From Candidatus Fermentibacterota bacterium (GTDB lineage Bacteria > Fermentibacterota > Fermentibacteria > Fermentibacterales > Fermentibacteraceae): 5,186 nucleotides of DNA. The translations under genes and the position numbers were made by a program. Location: the NCBI GenBank assembly GCA_012523605.1, contig JAAYTY010000069.1, positions 1-5,186 of the forward strand, written 5' to 3'. This document shows positions 1 to 5,186 of the stretch, piece after piece (the stretch's first letter is position 1; each line of letters begins with the position of its first letter). The notes beneath the pieces were generated by a model. The model ran no database searches. It was given only the letters and a program-made list of their open reading frames with translations, and was not told where the DNA came from.

Positions 1-5
1 CCCGG

Positions 6-638
6 TCAAAAGAGCGAGAGCAGAGAGTTCTCGGCGCCCGTCACCGAGATTCCCGCCACTGCCCCGAACTGGCCGTAGCCGAGGTCGGTCTCGGCAGCGG
101 GGTAGATCCTGGTTCGATCGCCGTCGATGTCCGCCCAGTCGGTCTTGAGGTCCATGAACACCCGCCTGTACTCCAGACCTGCATGGAACGGCCCCCAGAT
201 TTCGATTGACAGCCCCGCCCCGAAGCCGAAGCCGAGGCTGGAACCGGAGGCTTCCACGAAGCGCCCGAAGTTATCGGTTCCGGAATACTCGCCGTCAGCG
301 AAGACCACGAGGGGGCCGGCCATGAGCTCCACCCCGCCGGGCACCTCGAGCCTCGCTGTGGGGAAGGCCGAAATCAGAGACGCGGAGACCTCGCCGTCCC
401 AGTCGGTCGCGGCGGCGGCGTCCTTGCCGAATCGCTCGAACATGAGGTCGAAGCATACGGGACCCGGAGCGTCCAGCTCCAGCCCGATCCCCCAGGAGCT
501 GCCCGGAGTGAGGAACCTGCTGTCGTATTCCTGTTCGACAGGCGAAAGGTTCGAAGCGAAGAACTCGATCCCGGCTTCGAGCCCCGCCGCGGCAGGCACG
601 GCGGCGATCAGCAGAATCACAGTCGTTCTGAAAGCCAG
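6..638 (-). CDS. Small outer-membrane beta-barrel protein, probable CTG start
   Basis: Predicted secreted protein of 210 residues, family not recognised by name. With the CTG start the N-terminus has an Arg at residue 4, a hydrophobic core at about residues 7-15 and an Ala-rich cleavage region at residues 16-19, which is a typical Sec signal peptide. The mature part has about eight segments with alternating aromatic or hydrophobic and small residues, many glycines, acidic loops and a C-terminal Phe. This is what eight-strand outer-membrane barrels look like (OmpA/OmpW-like size class). Start choice: a GGGAGG site at 645-650 lies 6 bases before CTG (636-638) but 24 bases before the in-frame GTG (618-620), and starting at GTG would remove the Arg. 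It lies 79 bases downstream of the LeuC-like gene on the same strand, so it may be co-transcribed. Ligand and role are unknown. The barrel call is inferred from pattern, not from a recognised family. Confidence 0.72.
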   Translation of the reverse strand: MAFRTTVILLIAAVPAAAGLEAGIEFFASNLSPVEQEYDSRFLTPGSSWGIGLELDAPGPVCFDLMFERFGKDAAAATDWDGEVSASLISAFPTARLEVPGGVELMAGPLVVFADGEYSGTDNFGRFVEASGSSLGFGFGAGLSIEIWGPFHAGLEYRRVFMDLKTDWADIDGDRTRIYPAAETDLGYGQFGAVAGISVTGAENSLLSLF

Positions 639-644
639 TTCAAA

Positions 645-650
645 CCTCCC
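645..650 (-). promoter_or_regulatory. Shine-Dalgarno site deciding the CTG start of the barrel gene
   Basis: GGGAGG on the minus strand, 6 bases from CTG at 636-638. No in-frame ATG, GTG or TTG lies at a usable distance. The nearby TTG in another frame meets a stop after eight codons. Confidence 0.6.
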
Positions 651-655
651 TGCCC

Positions 656-680
656 GCGGATGATCCGCAGGGGCCTGCGG
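656..680. other. Two overlapping, mutually exclusive hairpins in the 79-base gap
   Basis: Positions 656-660 pair with 664-668 (GCGGA/TCCGC, 3-base loop), and 665-670 pair with 675-680 (CCGCAG/CTGCGG, 4-base loop). The two stems share 665-668, so only one can form at a time. They sit between the stop of the LeuC-like gene and the ribosome binding site of the barrel gene. No T-run follows, so a classical intrinsic terminator is not supported. They could be an mRNA stabiliser, an attenuator or chance pairing in GC-rich DNA. Confidence 0.3.
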
Positions 681-717
681 CGTGTCGGTCGCCGGCCCGG
701 CTCCGGTCCGGTATGGA

Positions 718-1965
718 TCAGAAGCTCCTCGGGTCGGCGACGGCGCCCGTCAGAGCGGTGACGGCGGCTGTTTCCGGGGAGGCGAGGAAGACCGCAGGGG
801 GCCCGCCCGTATCGCTCGCAGGAGCGGGACGGGATCCCGTGGAAAGGCATGTCTCGCCGGGCGCGAGCGCTCCGAACCCGGCTGACGGACCCGGCTCGCT
901 GCCCGGAGGGAGCACCGTCGCCCCCGCTTCCACGAGATCCTTCAGGCATCCGATTCGAATGGCCTCCAGCATCGTCTCCCTGGAGGCTGGAGCCACCAGC
1001 AGTCTCGTTCCCCGGGACACCTTCCTGCCCCGCAGAATGGAGGCTGCAGCCTGCAGATCCTCCAGCCTTCCGTTCGTGCAGGTTCCGAGCAGAACCTGGT
1101 CGATCCTGGTTCCGGCAAGCTCCCTCACGGGGGCTATCGAGAAGCCCGGGCCCGCGATCAGCGGTTCCAGGGACTCCAGGTCGAAGTCGAGGATGGATGC
1201 GAAGACGGCGTCATGGTCGCTCCACACAGCCATCGAGCATCCGGCCCCCCTTTCCCTGAAGAAATCGCTGGTCTGCCCGTCGGCGGGGAAGACAGCCGAG
1301 ACCGCCCCAGTCGCCGGACACATCCCCGCCACTGTCATCCTCTCGGACATGCGCAGGGACGATACTCCGGGGCCGTGGAACTCGACCGTACGGGAGGCAG
1401 CCCATCCCTTCCCGGAATCCCCGATGAGCGCCATGGCGAAATCCTTGGCGGACACGCGTCGGCCGAGTCCTCCGGACAGGTTGATGCAGACGGATTCGGG
1501 TACCCTGGCTTCCCACCTGCCGCCTGCCCAAAGCGCGGCTGCGGTTCGGGCATCGATCGACGCGGTGAGGCAGCCGAAAGCGCCCAGGACGGCAACCGAT
1601 TCGTCCGTTCCCAGAACCAGCCCTCCGGGAAAGCACATCCCGCTTTCTGGAATCGCGTGATGGCAGAGCCCGGAACCCAGATCGAAGAATCCCCGGATGG
1701 AGTTTCTCGAAGCATACTCCCGTATCTTCCGGTGCAGGGCGGCTTCGTCCGGGCCCGCCGCCGGAATGCGCCCGTCGAGCGCGATCGCGATGCGATCCGG
1801 CCTGGCGGGAGATGCTCCGGCGAGGATCCTCCCGGCTTCCTCGATGATCATGCCGCTGTCGTCGTGCGTGAGCACGAGGTCGGGCTCGACGAGGACGGTA
1901 TCGCCCGCCGCGACCTCCGTCGCCGCCGCCCGCCCGAGGATCTTCTCCGCGAAAGTCCGCCCCAT
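718..1965 (-). CDS. LeuC/HacA-family (aconitase superfamily) homologue with a degenerate active site
   Basis: A 415-residue homologue of the large subunit of 3-isopropylmalate dehydratase/homoaconitase; archaeal-type members are about 420 residues. The start is ATG with AAGGAGG 5 bases upstream. Family landmarks in order: N-terminal GRTFAEKIL (2-10), HD (34-35), GLCHH...PESG (99-109), LGTCTNGRLEDL (293-304), APGETCLST (368-376) and LASPETAA (394-401). Key residues are replaced. The Asp-His pair is D64-G65. ADSHT reads TDESV (120-124), keeping Asp but losing His. The CGPC cluster motif reads SEPG (356-359), leaving C296 as the only normal cluster ligand. NRNFxGR reads SRPAPAS (378-384), keeping only the first Arg. 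The H102 equivalent is kept. The family normally isomerises hydroxyacids with a [4Fe-4S] cluster and a LeuD-type small subunit; none is nearby. Classical dehydratase activity looks unlikely, so a pseudoenzyme or new role is inferred. Family call is firm; function is unknown. Confidence 0.9.
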   Translation of the reverse strand: MGRTFAEKILGRAAATEVAAGDTVLVEPDLVLTHDDSGMIIEEAGRILAGASPARPDRIAIALDGRIPAAGPDEAALHRKIREYASRNSIRGFFDLGSGLCHHAIPESGMCFPGGLVLGTDESVAVLGAFGCLTASIDARTAAALWAGGRWEARVPESVCINLSGGLGRRVSAKDFAMALIGDSGKGWAASRTVEFHGPGVSSLRMSERMTVAGMCPATGAVSAVFPADGQTSDFFRERGAGCSMAVWSDHDAVFASILDFDLESLEPLIAGPGFSIAPVRELAGTRIDQVLLGTCTNGRLEDLQAAASILRGRKVSRGTRLLVAPASRETMLEAIRIGCLKDLVEAGATVLPPGSEPGPSAGFGALAPGETCLSTGSRPAPASDTGGPPAVFLASPETAAVTALTGAVADPRSF

Positions 1966-2013
1966 CGCCCCCTCCTTGCCGGGATCGCTCGTGCGCCCGA
2001 CCGGTGCAGTAAG

Positions 2014-2025
2014 TATTCTAGAATA
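2014..2025. promoter_or_regulatory. Perfect 12-base palindrome in the divergent promoter region
   Basis: TATTCTAGAATA is identical on both strands and lies in the only AT-rich patch of the 103-base gap between the divergent LeuC-like and oxidase genes. Each strand therefore carries TAGAAT, which matches the -10 consensus at five of six positions. Leaders would be about 44-50 bases on either side. The symmetry also fits an operator for a dimeric regulator. Which of these roles holds, if any, is inference. Confidence 0.45.
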
Positions 2026-2045
2026 ACAGGAGAGTTCCATTGCAA
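2015..2045 (-). promoter_or_regulatory. Candidate promoter for the LeuC-like gene
   Basis: On the minus strand TTGCAA (2045-2040) is followed after 19 bases by TAGAAT (2020-2015). An alternative pair is TTGTTG (2048-2043) and TATTCT (2025-2020), spaced 17 bases. Both are sigma-70-like but imperfect. No convincing -35 box is visible for the plus-strand oxidase gene at the matching distance. The organism's own promoter consensus is unknown. Confidence 0.35.
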
Positions 2046-2068
2046 CAAACCTCAGCCGGAGGAGGGCC

Positions 2069-3547
2069 GTGAGGCGCATTGTAGGTCGAGCGGCGGTCGA
2101 GGCGGCTGCCGCGGACCTCCTGCGGGACGAATCGAATCTCCGGGGAGCCTGGTGCGAAGAGGCCGCATGGCCGTCGAACGCCCGGGAGGCTTCCGAATAC
2201 GTGGCCTCCTGCGCGGCGAGGGGGCTGGGCCTGACCATATCGGGAGGGTGCACGGGCGTGACCGGCGGCGCGCTTCCCGATGGAGGCGCGGTGCTCTCCA
2301 CCCGATGCATGACGGGCACCGGGCCTGTAGAGGACGGGAGGATCACGGTTTCGGCCGGCACGAAGCTGGATGACCTCCGGAGGCTCCTGGAATCGTCCAG
2401 CCCCGGGCTCTTCTTCCCGCCCGACCCCACCGAATGGAGCGCGACTCTGGGGGGCATGGCCGCAACGGATGCATCGGGTTCCGACAGCCTGTTGTACGGC
2501 TCGGCCAGGCGGTGGATAGAAGGTGTCGAGGCGGTCTTCTCCTCCGGAGAAGTGCTCTGGACGAGAAGGGGAGAGCACGTCTTCGACGGCGGGGGCCGGT
2601 GCTCCCACCCCCTCCTCGGGGTTCTCACGATCCCGTCATCGCCTCATCGGAATCTGCCGGAAAAAGACACGGCAGGATACCGCCTGCGGCCGGGGATGGA
2701 CCTCCTGGACCTCCTCCTGGGCTCCGAAGGCACTCTCTGCCTGGTCACGGCGCTCGAACTAAGGCTCGAACCGGCACCCGCCCACACCCTGGAGACGGTG
2801 CTCTTCCCCGGCTCCCCGGATCTGCTCTGGCCGGCTCTCGGCATGCTGGCCGGCTCGAGCTTCCGCCTCAGGGCTCTCGAGATGATGGATGACAAGTGCC
2901 TGGAACTCATCCGCAGAAGTCCTCTCCCGGACGGGGTTCCGCCTCCGCCGGGCGCCTCGTGCGCCGCCATCTCGAGGATAGACGCCTGCTCGGACAGCGA
3001 GATAGACACGGTTCTGGAGTGGCTCGACTCGATGTCGAGGGATCTGGGCATTCCCGAGAGCCGGGTCTGGGCAGGCATGGACGAGCGCGGGAACACCAGG
3101 ATCCGCCGCTTCCGCCACCAGCTTCCCGAGATCGTGAACAGGGAGGTTTCGAGGAGGGCCGCGACCGTGCCGGGCATCTTCAAGCTGGGCTCCGACTCGG
3201 CTGTGGGCTTTGCGAAGGCCGCCTCCTTCCACTCGGAAATCTCCCGGCTGATCGACGGGGGCGGCTTCGAGGGCATCGTCTTCGGCCATGCAGGCCAGGG
3301 CCATCTGCATGCCAACATCATTCCGAGGGACACGGATGAGATGGAAAGAGCGAGGGCCGTGATGCTGGAGATAGCCCGGATCGCGGTGCGCGAGGGTGGC
3401 ACGGTCTCAGCCGAGCATGGACTGGGGCGCATCAAGGGGCACCTGCTCGTGGAGATGCACCCGCCGGAGTACATCGAAGGGATGTCGGCCCTGCGCAGAA
3501 CGATAGACCCCGCAGGGCTGTTCAATCCCGCGATCAGATGGGCCTAG
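2069..3547 (+). CDS. FAD-linked 2-hydroxyacid oxidase/dehydrogenase, GlcD/D-lactate dehydrogenase family
   Basis: A 492-residue flavoprotein of the vanillyl-alcohol oxidase/PCMH fold with the FAD-linked oxidase C-terminal domain. These proteins oxidise D-2-hydroxyacids such as D-lactate, glycolate or D-2-hydroxyglutarate to 2-oxoacids and pass electrons to quinone, flavoprotein or Fe-S partners. The FAD domain shows SGGCTGVTGGALP (58-70), FPPDP (116-120), ATLGGMAATDASGS (125-138), KDTAGYR...PGMDLLDLLLGSEGTL (199-223). The C-terminal domain shows FGHAGQGHLHANI (405-417) with His407, His412 and His414, AEHGLGRIK (448-456) and DPAGLFNP (480-487). The start is GTG at 2069 with GGAGGAGGG at 2058-2066. 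The protein is full length for GlcD and has no fused Fe-S domain; no GlcE/GlcF lies nearby. It is divergent from the LeuC-like gene. The usual GAGTG dinucleotide loop is GGCTG here. Substrate cannot be told from sequence. Confidence 0.93.
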   Translation: MRRIVGRAAVEAAAADLLRDESNLRGAWCEEAAWPSNAREASEYVASCAARGLGLTISGGCTGVTGGALPDGGAVLSTRCMTGTGPVEDGRITVSAGTKLDDLRRLLESSSPGLFFPPDPTEWSATLGGMAATDASGSDSLLYGSARRWIEGVEAVFSSGEVLWTRRGEHVFDGGGRCSHPLLGVLTIPSSPHRNLPEKDTAGYRLRPGMDLLDLLLGSEGTLCLVTALELRLEPAPAHTLETVLFPGSPDLLWPALGMLAGSSFRLRALEMMDDKCLELIRRSPLPDGVPPPPGASCAAISRIDACSDSEIDTVLEWLDSMSRDLGIPESRVWAGMDERGNTRIRRFRHQLPEIVNREVSRRAATVPGIFKLGSDSAVGFAKAASFHSEISRLIDGGGFEGIVFGHAGQGHLHANIIPRDTDEMERARAVMLEIARIAVREGGTVSAEHGLGRIKGHLLVEMHPPEYIEGMSALRRTIDPAGLFNPAIRWA

Positions 3548-3558
3548 GGGCCGGGCTG

Positions 3559-4194
3559 TCAGGAGCGCAGCACCGCCGCCAGAATAATGCCCGAGTCCGC
3601 CAGCGCCTGCGTTGCCGCCGGCAGCAGACGGCCGCCGGTCCTCTTCTCCATCCACCTCCACGACAGGCCTGTCAGGATCAGTACGGCCACGCAGACCGCC
3701 ACCCAGAACGGCTTCATGATCGTGGAGAGAACCAGCCCGTGATATCCCGCGAACGGGAGAACCGCAAGCGGCCCCGGGCGCCGACGGCCCCACAGACGGC
3801 TCCAGTGGGCCTGCTCGATCACGGGATGCACCAGACCGTAGTAGGGAACCATCAGGAACAGGGTCATGCCCTTCAGGCCGTATTGCGGGAGCCATGTCTC
3901 GACGGGCGTCGAGACGATGTGAGGCAGCAGCAGCCACGTTACCGGCCCTGCCGCTGCGCAGAGCGGTGCGGCGAGCAGGAACCTCCCGCCGTTCCAGCCC
4001 CTGAAAACCCCCGGTATCGACCTCCACGAGAGCAGCAGCATCATGGCGTGATACGCCAGGATCGTCATCCAGGCGCTGTGCAGGACCGTCCAGAAAGCCA
4101 GAACCGAAATCCACGGCGCCAGTACGCCGGCCGCGGCCAGGAGGGGATGCATCTCCCCCGCACCGCGCAGACGGGTAGCGCCCTCATCAGCCAT
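3559..4194 (-). CDS. CPBP-like (CAAX protease/bacteriocin-processing family) membrane protein with altered catalytic motifs
   Basis: A 211-residue polytopic membrane protein with about seven hydrophobic segments, roughly at 16-36, 39-56, 72-92, 108-124, 141-158, 162-178 and 190-208. The C-terminal half resembles CPBP intramembrane proteases: HPVIEQAHW (123-131) at the EExxxR site, FAGYH (148-152) at the FxxxH site, and EKRTGGRLLPAATQALAD (183-200) at the final HxxxN/D site. The first Glu (E127) and H152 are kept, the second Glu is Q128, the Arg position is Ser132, and the last His is Gln196 with Asp200 kept. Proteolysis is therefore doubtful. The ATG start overlaps the tspO stop by 8 bases, with GGAAG 4 bases upstream, so translation is probably coupled to tspO. 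Met15 is a weaker alternative start. The 3' end is 11 bases from the convergent oxidase gene, with no terminator hairpin seen. The family assignment is moderately sure and rests on motif order, not on full conservation. Confidence 0.65.
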   Translation of the reverse strand: MADEGATRLRGAGEMHPLLAAAGVLAPWISVLAFWTVLHSAWMTILAYHAMMLLLSWRSIPGVFRGWNGGRFLLAAPLCAAAGPVTWLLLPHIVSTPVETWLPQYGLKGMTLFLMVPYYGLVHPVIEQAHWSRLWGRRRPGPLAVLPFAGYHGLVLSTIMKPFWVAVCVAVLILTGLSWRWMEKRTGGRLLPAATQALADSGIILAAVLRS

Positions 4195-4657
4195 TCAGCT
4201 TCCAGAGCGTGAAGTTCAGCAAGGCGGCGAAGGCGACCCAGGATATGTACGGAACCATGAACCACCCGGCGAGTGGGAGTATCCTGCGGAACAGCAGGGC
4301 GACGATCACGATCAGGGCCAGGAGCGCCACGATGTCGGCAAGAGCCATTCCGATCCTGTGCTCGTCGAAGAAGAACCAGGACCAAGCAGCGTTCAGAACG
4401 AGCTGAAGAAGATACAGCAACAGCGGCAGCGCCGCGCCGCGGAAACCGGCCTTCCGCCAGACGAGCCACGCGGCCGCTGCCATCAGTATGTAAAGGACGA
4501 TCCAGACAGGCCCGAAGACCCAGCCCGGAGGGTTCCATGACGGCTTCGCGAGGCCGGCGTACCACTCGTCCACAGGGAAGCTCGAACCGATCAGGGCGGC
4601 GCTGAAGGTCACCGCCATCGAGACGGCGAGCCCCGCGGCCTGTGCGAATCCTCTCAT
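4187..4657 (-). CDS. tspO: TspO/MBR family tryptophan-rich sensory membrane protein
   Basis: A 156-residue TspO, the bacterial relative of the mitochondrial translocator protein. It sits in the membrane as a five-helix bundle and binds porphyrins and other hydrophobic ligands; bacterial members have been linked to tetrapyrrole control, oxygen and light responses and stress. Hydrophobic helices lie at about 6-26, 47-67, 78-97, 103-123 and 131-150. Hallmarks: EWYAGLAKPSWNPPGWVFGP (31-50) between helices 1 and 2, LNAAWSWFFF (88-97) in helix 3, and PYISWVAFAALLNFTLW (136-152) in helix 5. Length is typical for the family. The start is ATG with GGAGG 5 bases upstream (4663-4667). The 93-base leader back to the decayed CBS gene holds a short hairpin but no clear promoter. 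The next gene overlaps it by 8 bases. The ligand in this organism is unknown; the assignment itself is clear. Confidence 0.96.
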   Translation of the reverse strand: MRGFAQAAGLAVSMAVTFSAALIGSSFPVDEWYAGLAKPSWNPPGWVFGPVWIVLYILMAAAAWLVWRKAGFRGAALPLLLYLLQLVLNAAWSWFFFDEHRIGMALADIVALLALIVIVALLFRRILPLAGWFMVPYISWVAFAALLNFTLWKLNG

Positions 4658-4673
4658 CCGGGCCTCCGTTCTG

Positions 4674-4686
4674 CTCCCGAAGGGAG
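4674..4686. other. Short hairpin in the tspO leader
   Basis: CTCCC (4674-4678) pairs with GGGAG (4682-4686) across a 3-base loop, 7 bases upstream of the tspO ribosome binding site. There is no T-run. It could be the remains of a terminator for the upstream gene, a leader structure or chance. Confidence 0.25.
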
Positions 4687-4750
4687 GGCGCCGGCAGACT
4701 CCGGACTGCTCCTCTCCGGGGTCACCGGAACGGTCCGCTCCCGGCGCGGC

Positions 4751-5186
4751 TCACCGGAATTCCTCGATGTCGGCGCTCAGGAGTTCGCCTGTCATGTCCT
4801 CTCGCGTCGCTATTCCCACGGCAGGCTCCGCCCTCCCCCGTCACCGCCGGGAGTTGCTCCCGACGCTCCAGCATCGTCTTCAATGCGGAGAGGAGGGTCG
4901 CGTCCCGGCTCACACGATAGAGAGGTCTGGCGCTCCGGAGCAGCGAGGCCGCCTCGTCGGGCGAAGAGAGCGGGGGTTCTCTCGCGATCAGGATCCAGAT
5001 CATCTGCCCCCCTGCTGCGACCTGCCCTGCCGCGAACGGGGCAAGCCCCTGACAGCCCCGGTGGCGGCGGGAGTGCCTCCTCGTCAGCCGGAACGATCTG
5101 CGGTGAGTCCGCCGACTGCCTCCAAAGTATCCCGGAGCGCCTGTGCAAGAAGATCCTCAGGCACTTCACGGAGGGCTCCCGATGCG
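4751..5186 (-). pseudogene. Decayed 3' part of a CNNM/CorC-type gene with paired CBS domains; continues past the window edge
   Basis: No single frame is open, but four consecutive pieces in three frames line up in the order expected of a CNNM/CorC C-terminus. Piece 1 (about 5110-5186) reads REVPEDLLAQALRDTLEAV, like the linker before the first CBS domain. Piece 2 (about 5020-5106) holds SPQIVPADEEAL and LSGACPVRGRAG, like the first CBS domain. Piece 3 (about 4820-5009) holds MIWILIARE and ARPLYRVSRDATLLSALKTM, then LPAVTGEGGAC. Piece 4 (4751-4819) reads VGIATREDMTGELLSADIEE and ends at TGA. Each junction is a shift equal to one extra base, or two missing. Intact relatives are membrane proteins tied to Mg2+/Co2+ handling. 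The other genes here are frame-clean, so decay is more likely than sequencing error, though error is not excluded. Alternatively, piece 1 is the end of an unrelated gene stopping at 5084-5086, and a lone CBS fragment starts at ATG 5001-5003. Confidence 0.6.

Noticed and set aside
665..680. Intrinsic terminator after the LeuC-like gene
   Set aside because: The stem is good but no T-rich tract follows on either strand.
814..909. Frameshift as the cause of the missing cysteines and Arg in the LeuC-like gene
   Set aside because: The flanking motifs are in the same frame with no length change against the consensus, and the alternative frames do not restore CGPC or NRNFxGR.
713..1660. Plus-strand open frame of 315 residues
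   Set aside because: It lies opposite the LeuC-like gene, has low-complexity Pro/Ser/Arg-rich composition and no family motif; long antisense frames are common in GC-rich DNA.
1213..2373. Plus-strand open frame of 386 residues running through the intergenic gap
   Set aside because: It overlaps two genes with clear homology in other frames, is Arg/Gly/Pro-rich and has no motif.
1966..2628. Long N-terminal extension of the LeuC-like reading frame into the oxidase gene (636 residues in all)
   Set aside because: The family starts at GRTFAEKIL, and ATG 1963-1965 has a strong ribosome binding site. The extension has no recognisable domain and is antisense to conserved oxidase sequence.
2644..3525. 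Minus-strand open frame of 293 residues
   Set aside because: It is antisense to conserved oxidase motifs, Ser/Arg/Pro-rich and unrecognisable.
3548..3558. Shared bidirectional terminator between the convergent genes
   Set aside because: The gap is only 11 bases and shows no stem with a T-run.
3538..4212. Plus-strand open frame of 224 residues
   Set aside because: It is antisense to the CPBP-like gene, rich in Arg/Gln/Pro, and has no membrane segments or motifs.
4722..5003. A 93-residue minus-strand protein as a genuine small gene
   Set aside because: Its first 60 residues are CBS-like, but the matching CBS tail continues in another frame from 4819; the last third is an out-of-frame tail.
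1..5186. CRISPR array, transposon ends, att sites, tRNA or phage genes
   Set aside because: No regularly spaced repeats, terminal inverted repeats with a transposase, or tRNA cloverleaf were seen by eye.

Overview
The window is GC-rich, tightly packed bacterial DNA. Coding Shine-Dalgarno sites are strong, and starts include ATG, GTG and probably CTG. An N-terminal export signal followed by a small predicted eight-strand beta-barrel points to a cell with an outer membrane. The FAD-linked oxidase uses ATA (Ile) and AGG (Arg) codons noticeably often for such GC-rich DNA. No ribosomal or marker gene is present, so the phylum cannot be fixed; an uncultivated Gram-negative lineage known from metagenomes is the best guess. 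No tRNA, rRNA, CRISPR array, insertion sequence or phage gene was seen.

Layout. (1) 6-638, minus: a small outer-membrane beta-barrel protein, whose ribosome binding site favours a CTG start. (2) 718-1965, minus: a full-length homologue of the large subunit of 3-isopropylmalate dehydratase/homoaconitase (LeuC/HacA family) that has lost most of its catalytic residues and two of its three [4Fe-4S] cysteines. (3) 1966-2068: a divergent intergenic region with an AT-rich island built around a perfect 12-base palindrome. (4) 2069-3547, plus: an FAD-linked 2-hydroxyacid oxidase/dehydrogenase (GlcD/Dld family). (5) 3559-4194 and 4187-4657, minus: a CPBP-like membrane protein and TspO, overlapping by 8 bases, with tspO upstream. 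They converge on the oxidase across an 11-base gap. (6) 4751-5186, minus: the decayed 3' part of a CNNM/CorC-type gene with paired CBS domains, readable only through three shifts of frame.

How the parts may work together. The LeuC-like protein and the FAD oxidase share one divergent control region, and both come from families that act on hydroxyacids, so joint regulation is reasonable; a shared pathway is only an inference. No small subunit (LeuD) for the LeuC-like protein and no GlcE/GlcF partner for the oxidase lies in the window. TspO and the CPBP-like protein are probably translationally coupled inner-membrane proteins.

The most notable observation is the LeuC-like open frame. It keeps the scaffold of its family across the whole length, but the active site is replaced by substitutions rather than frameshifts. 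That suggests a pseudoenzyme or a protein with a new function. The CPBP-like neighbour shows a similar, milder loss of catalytic residues.
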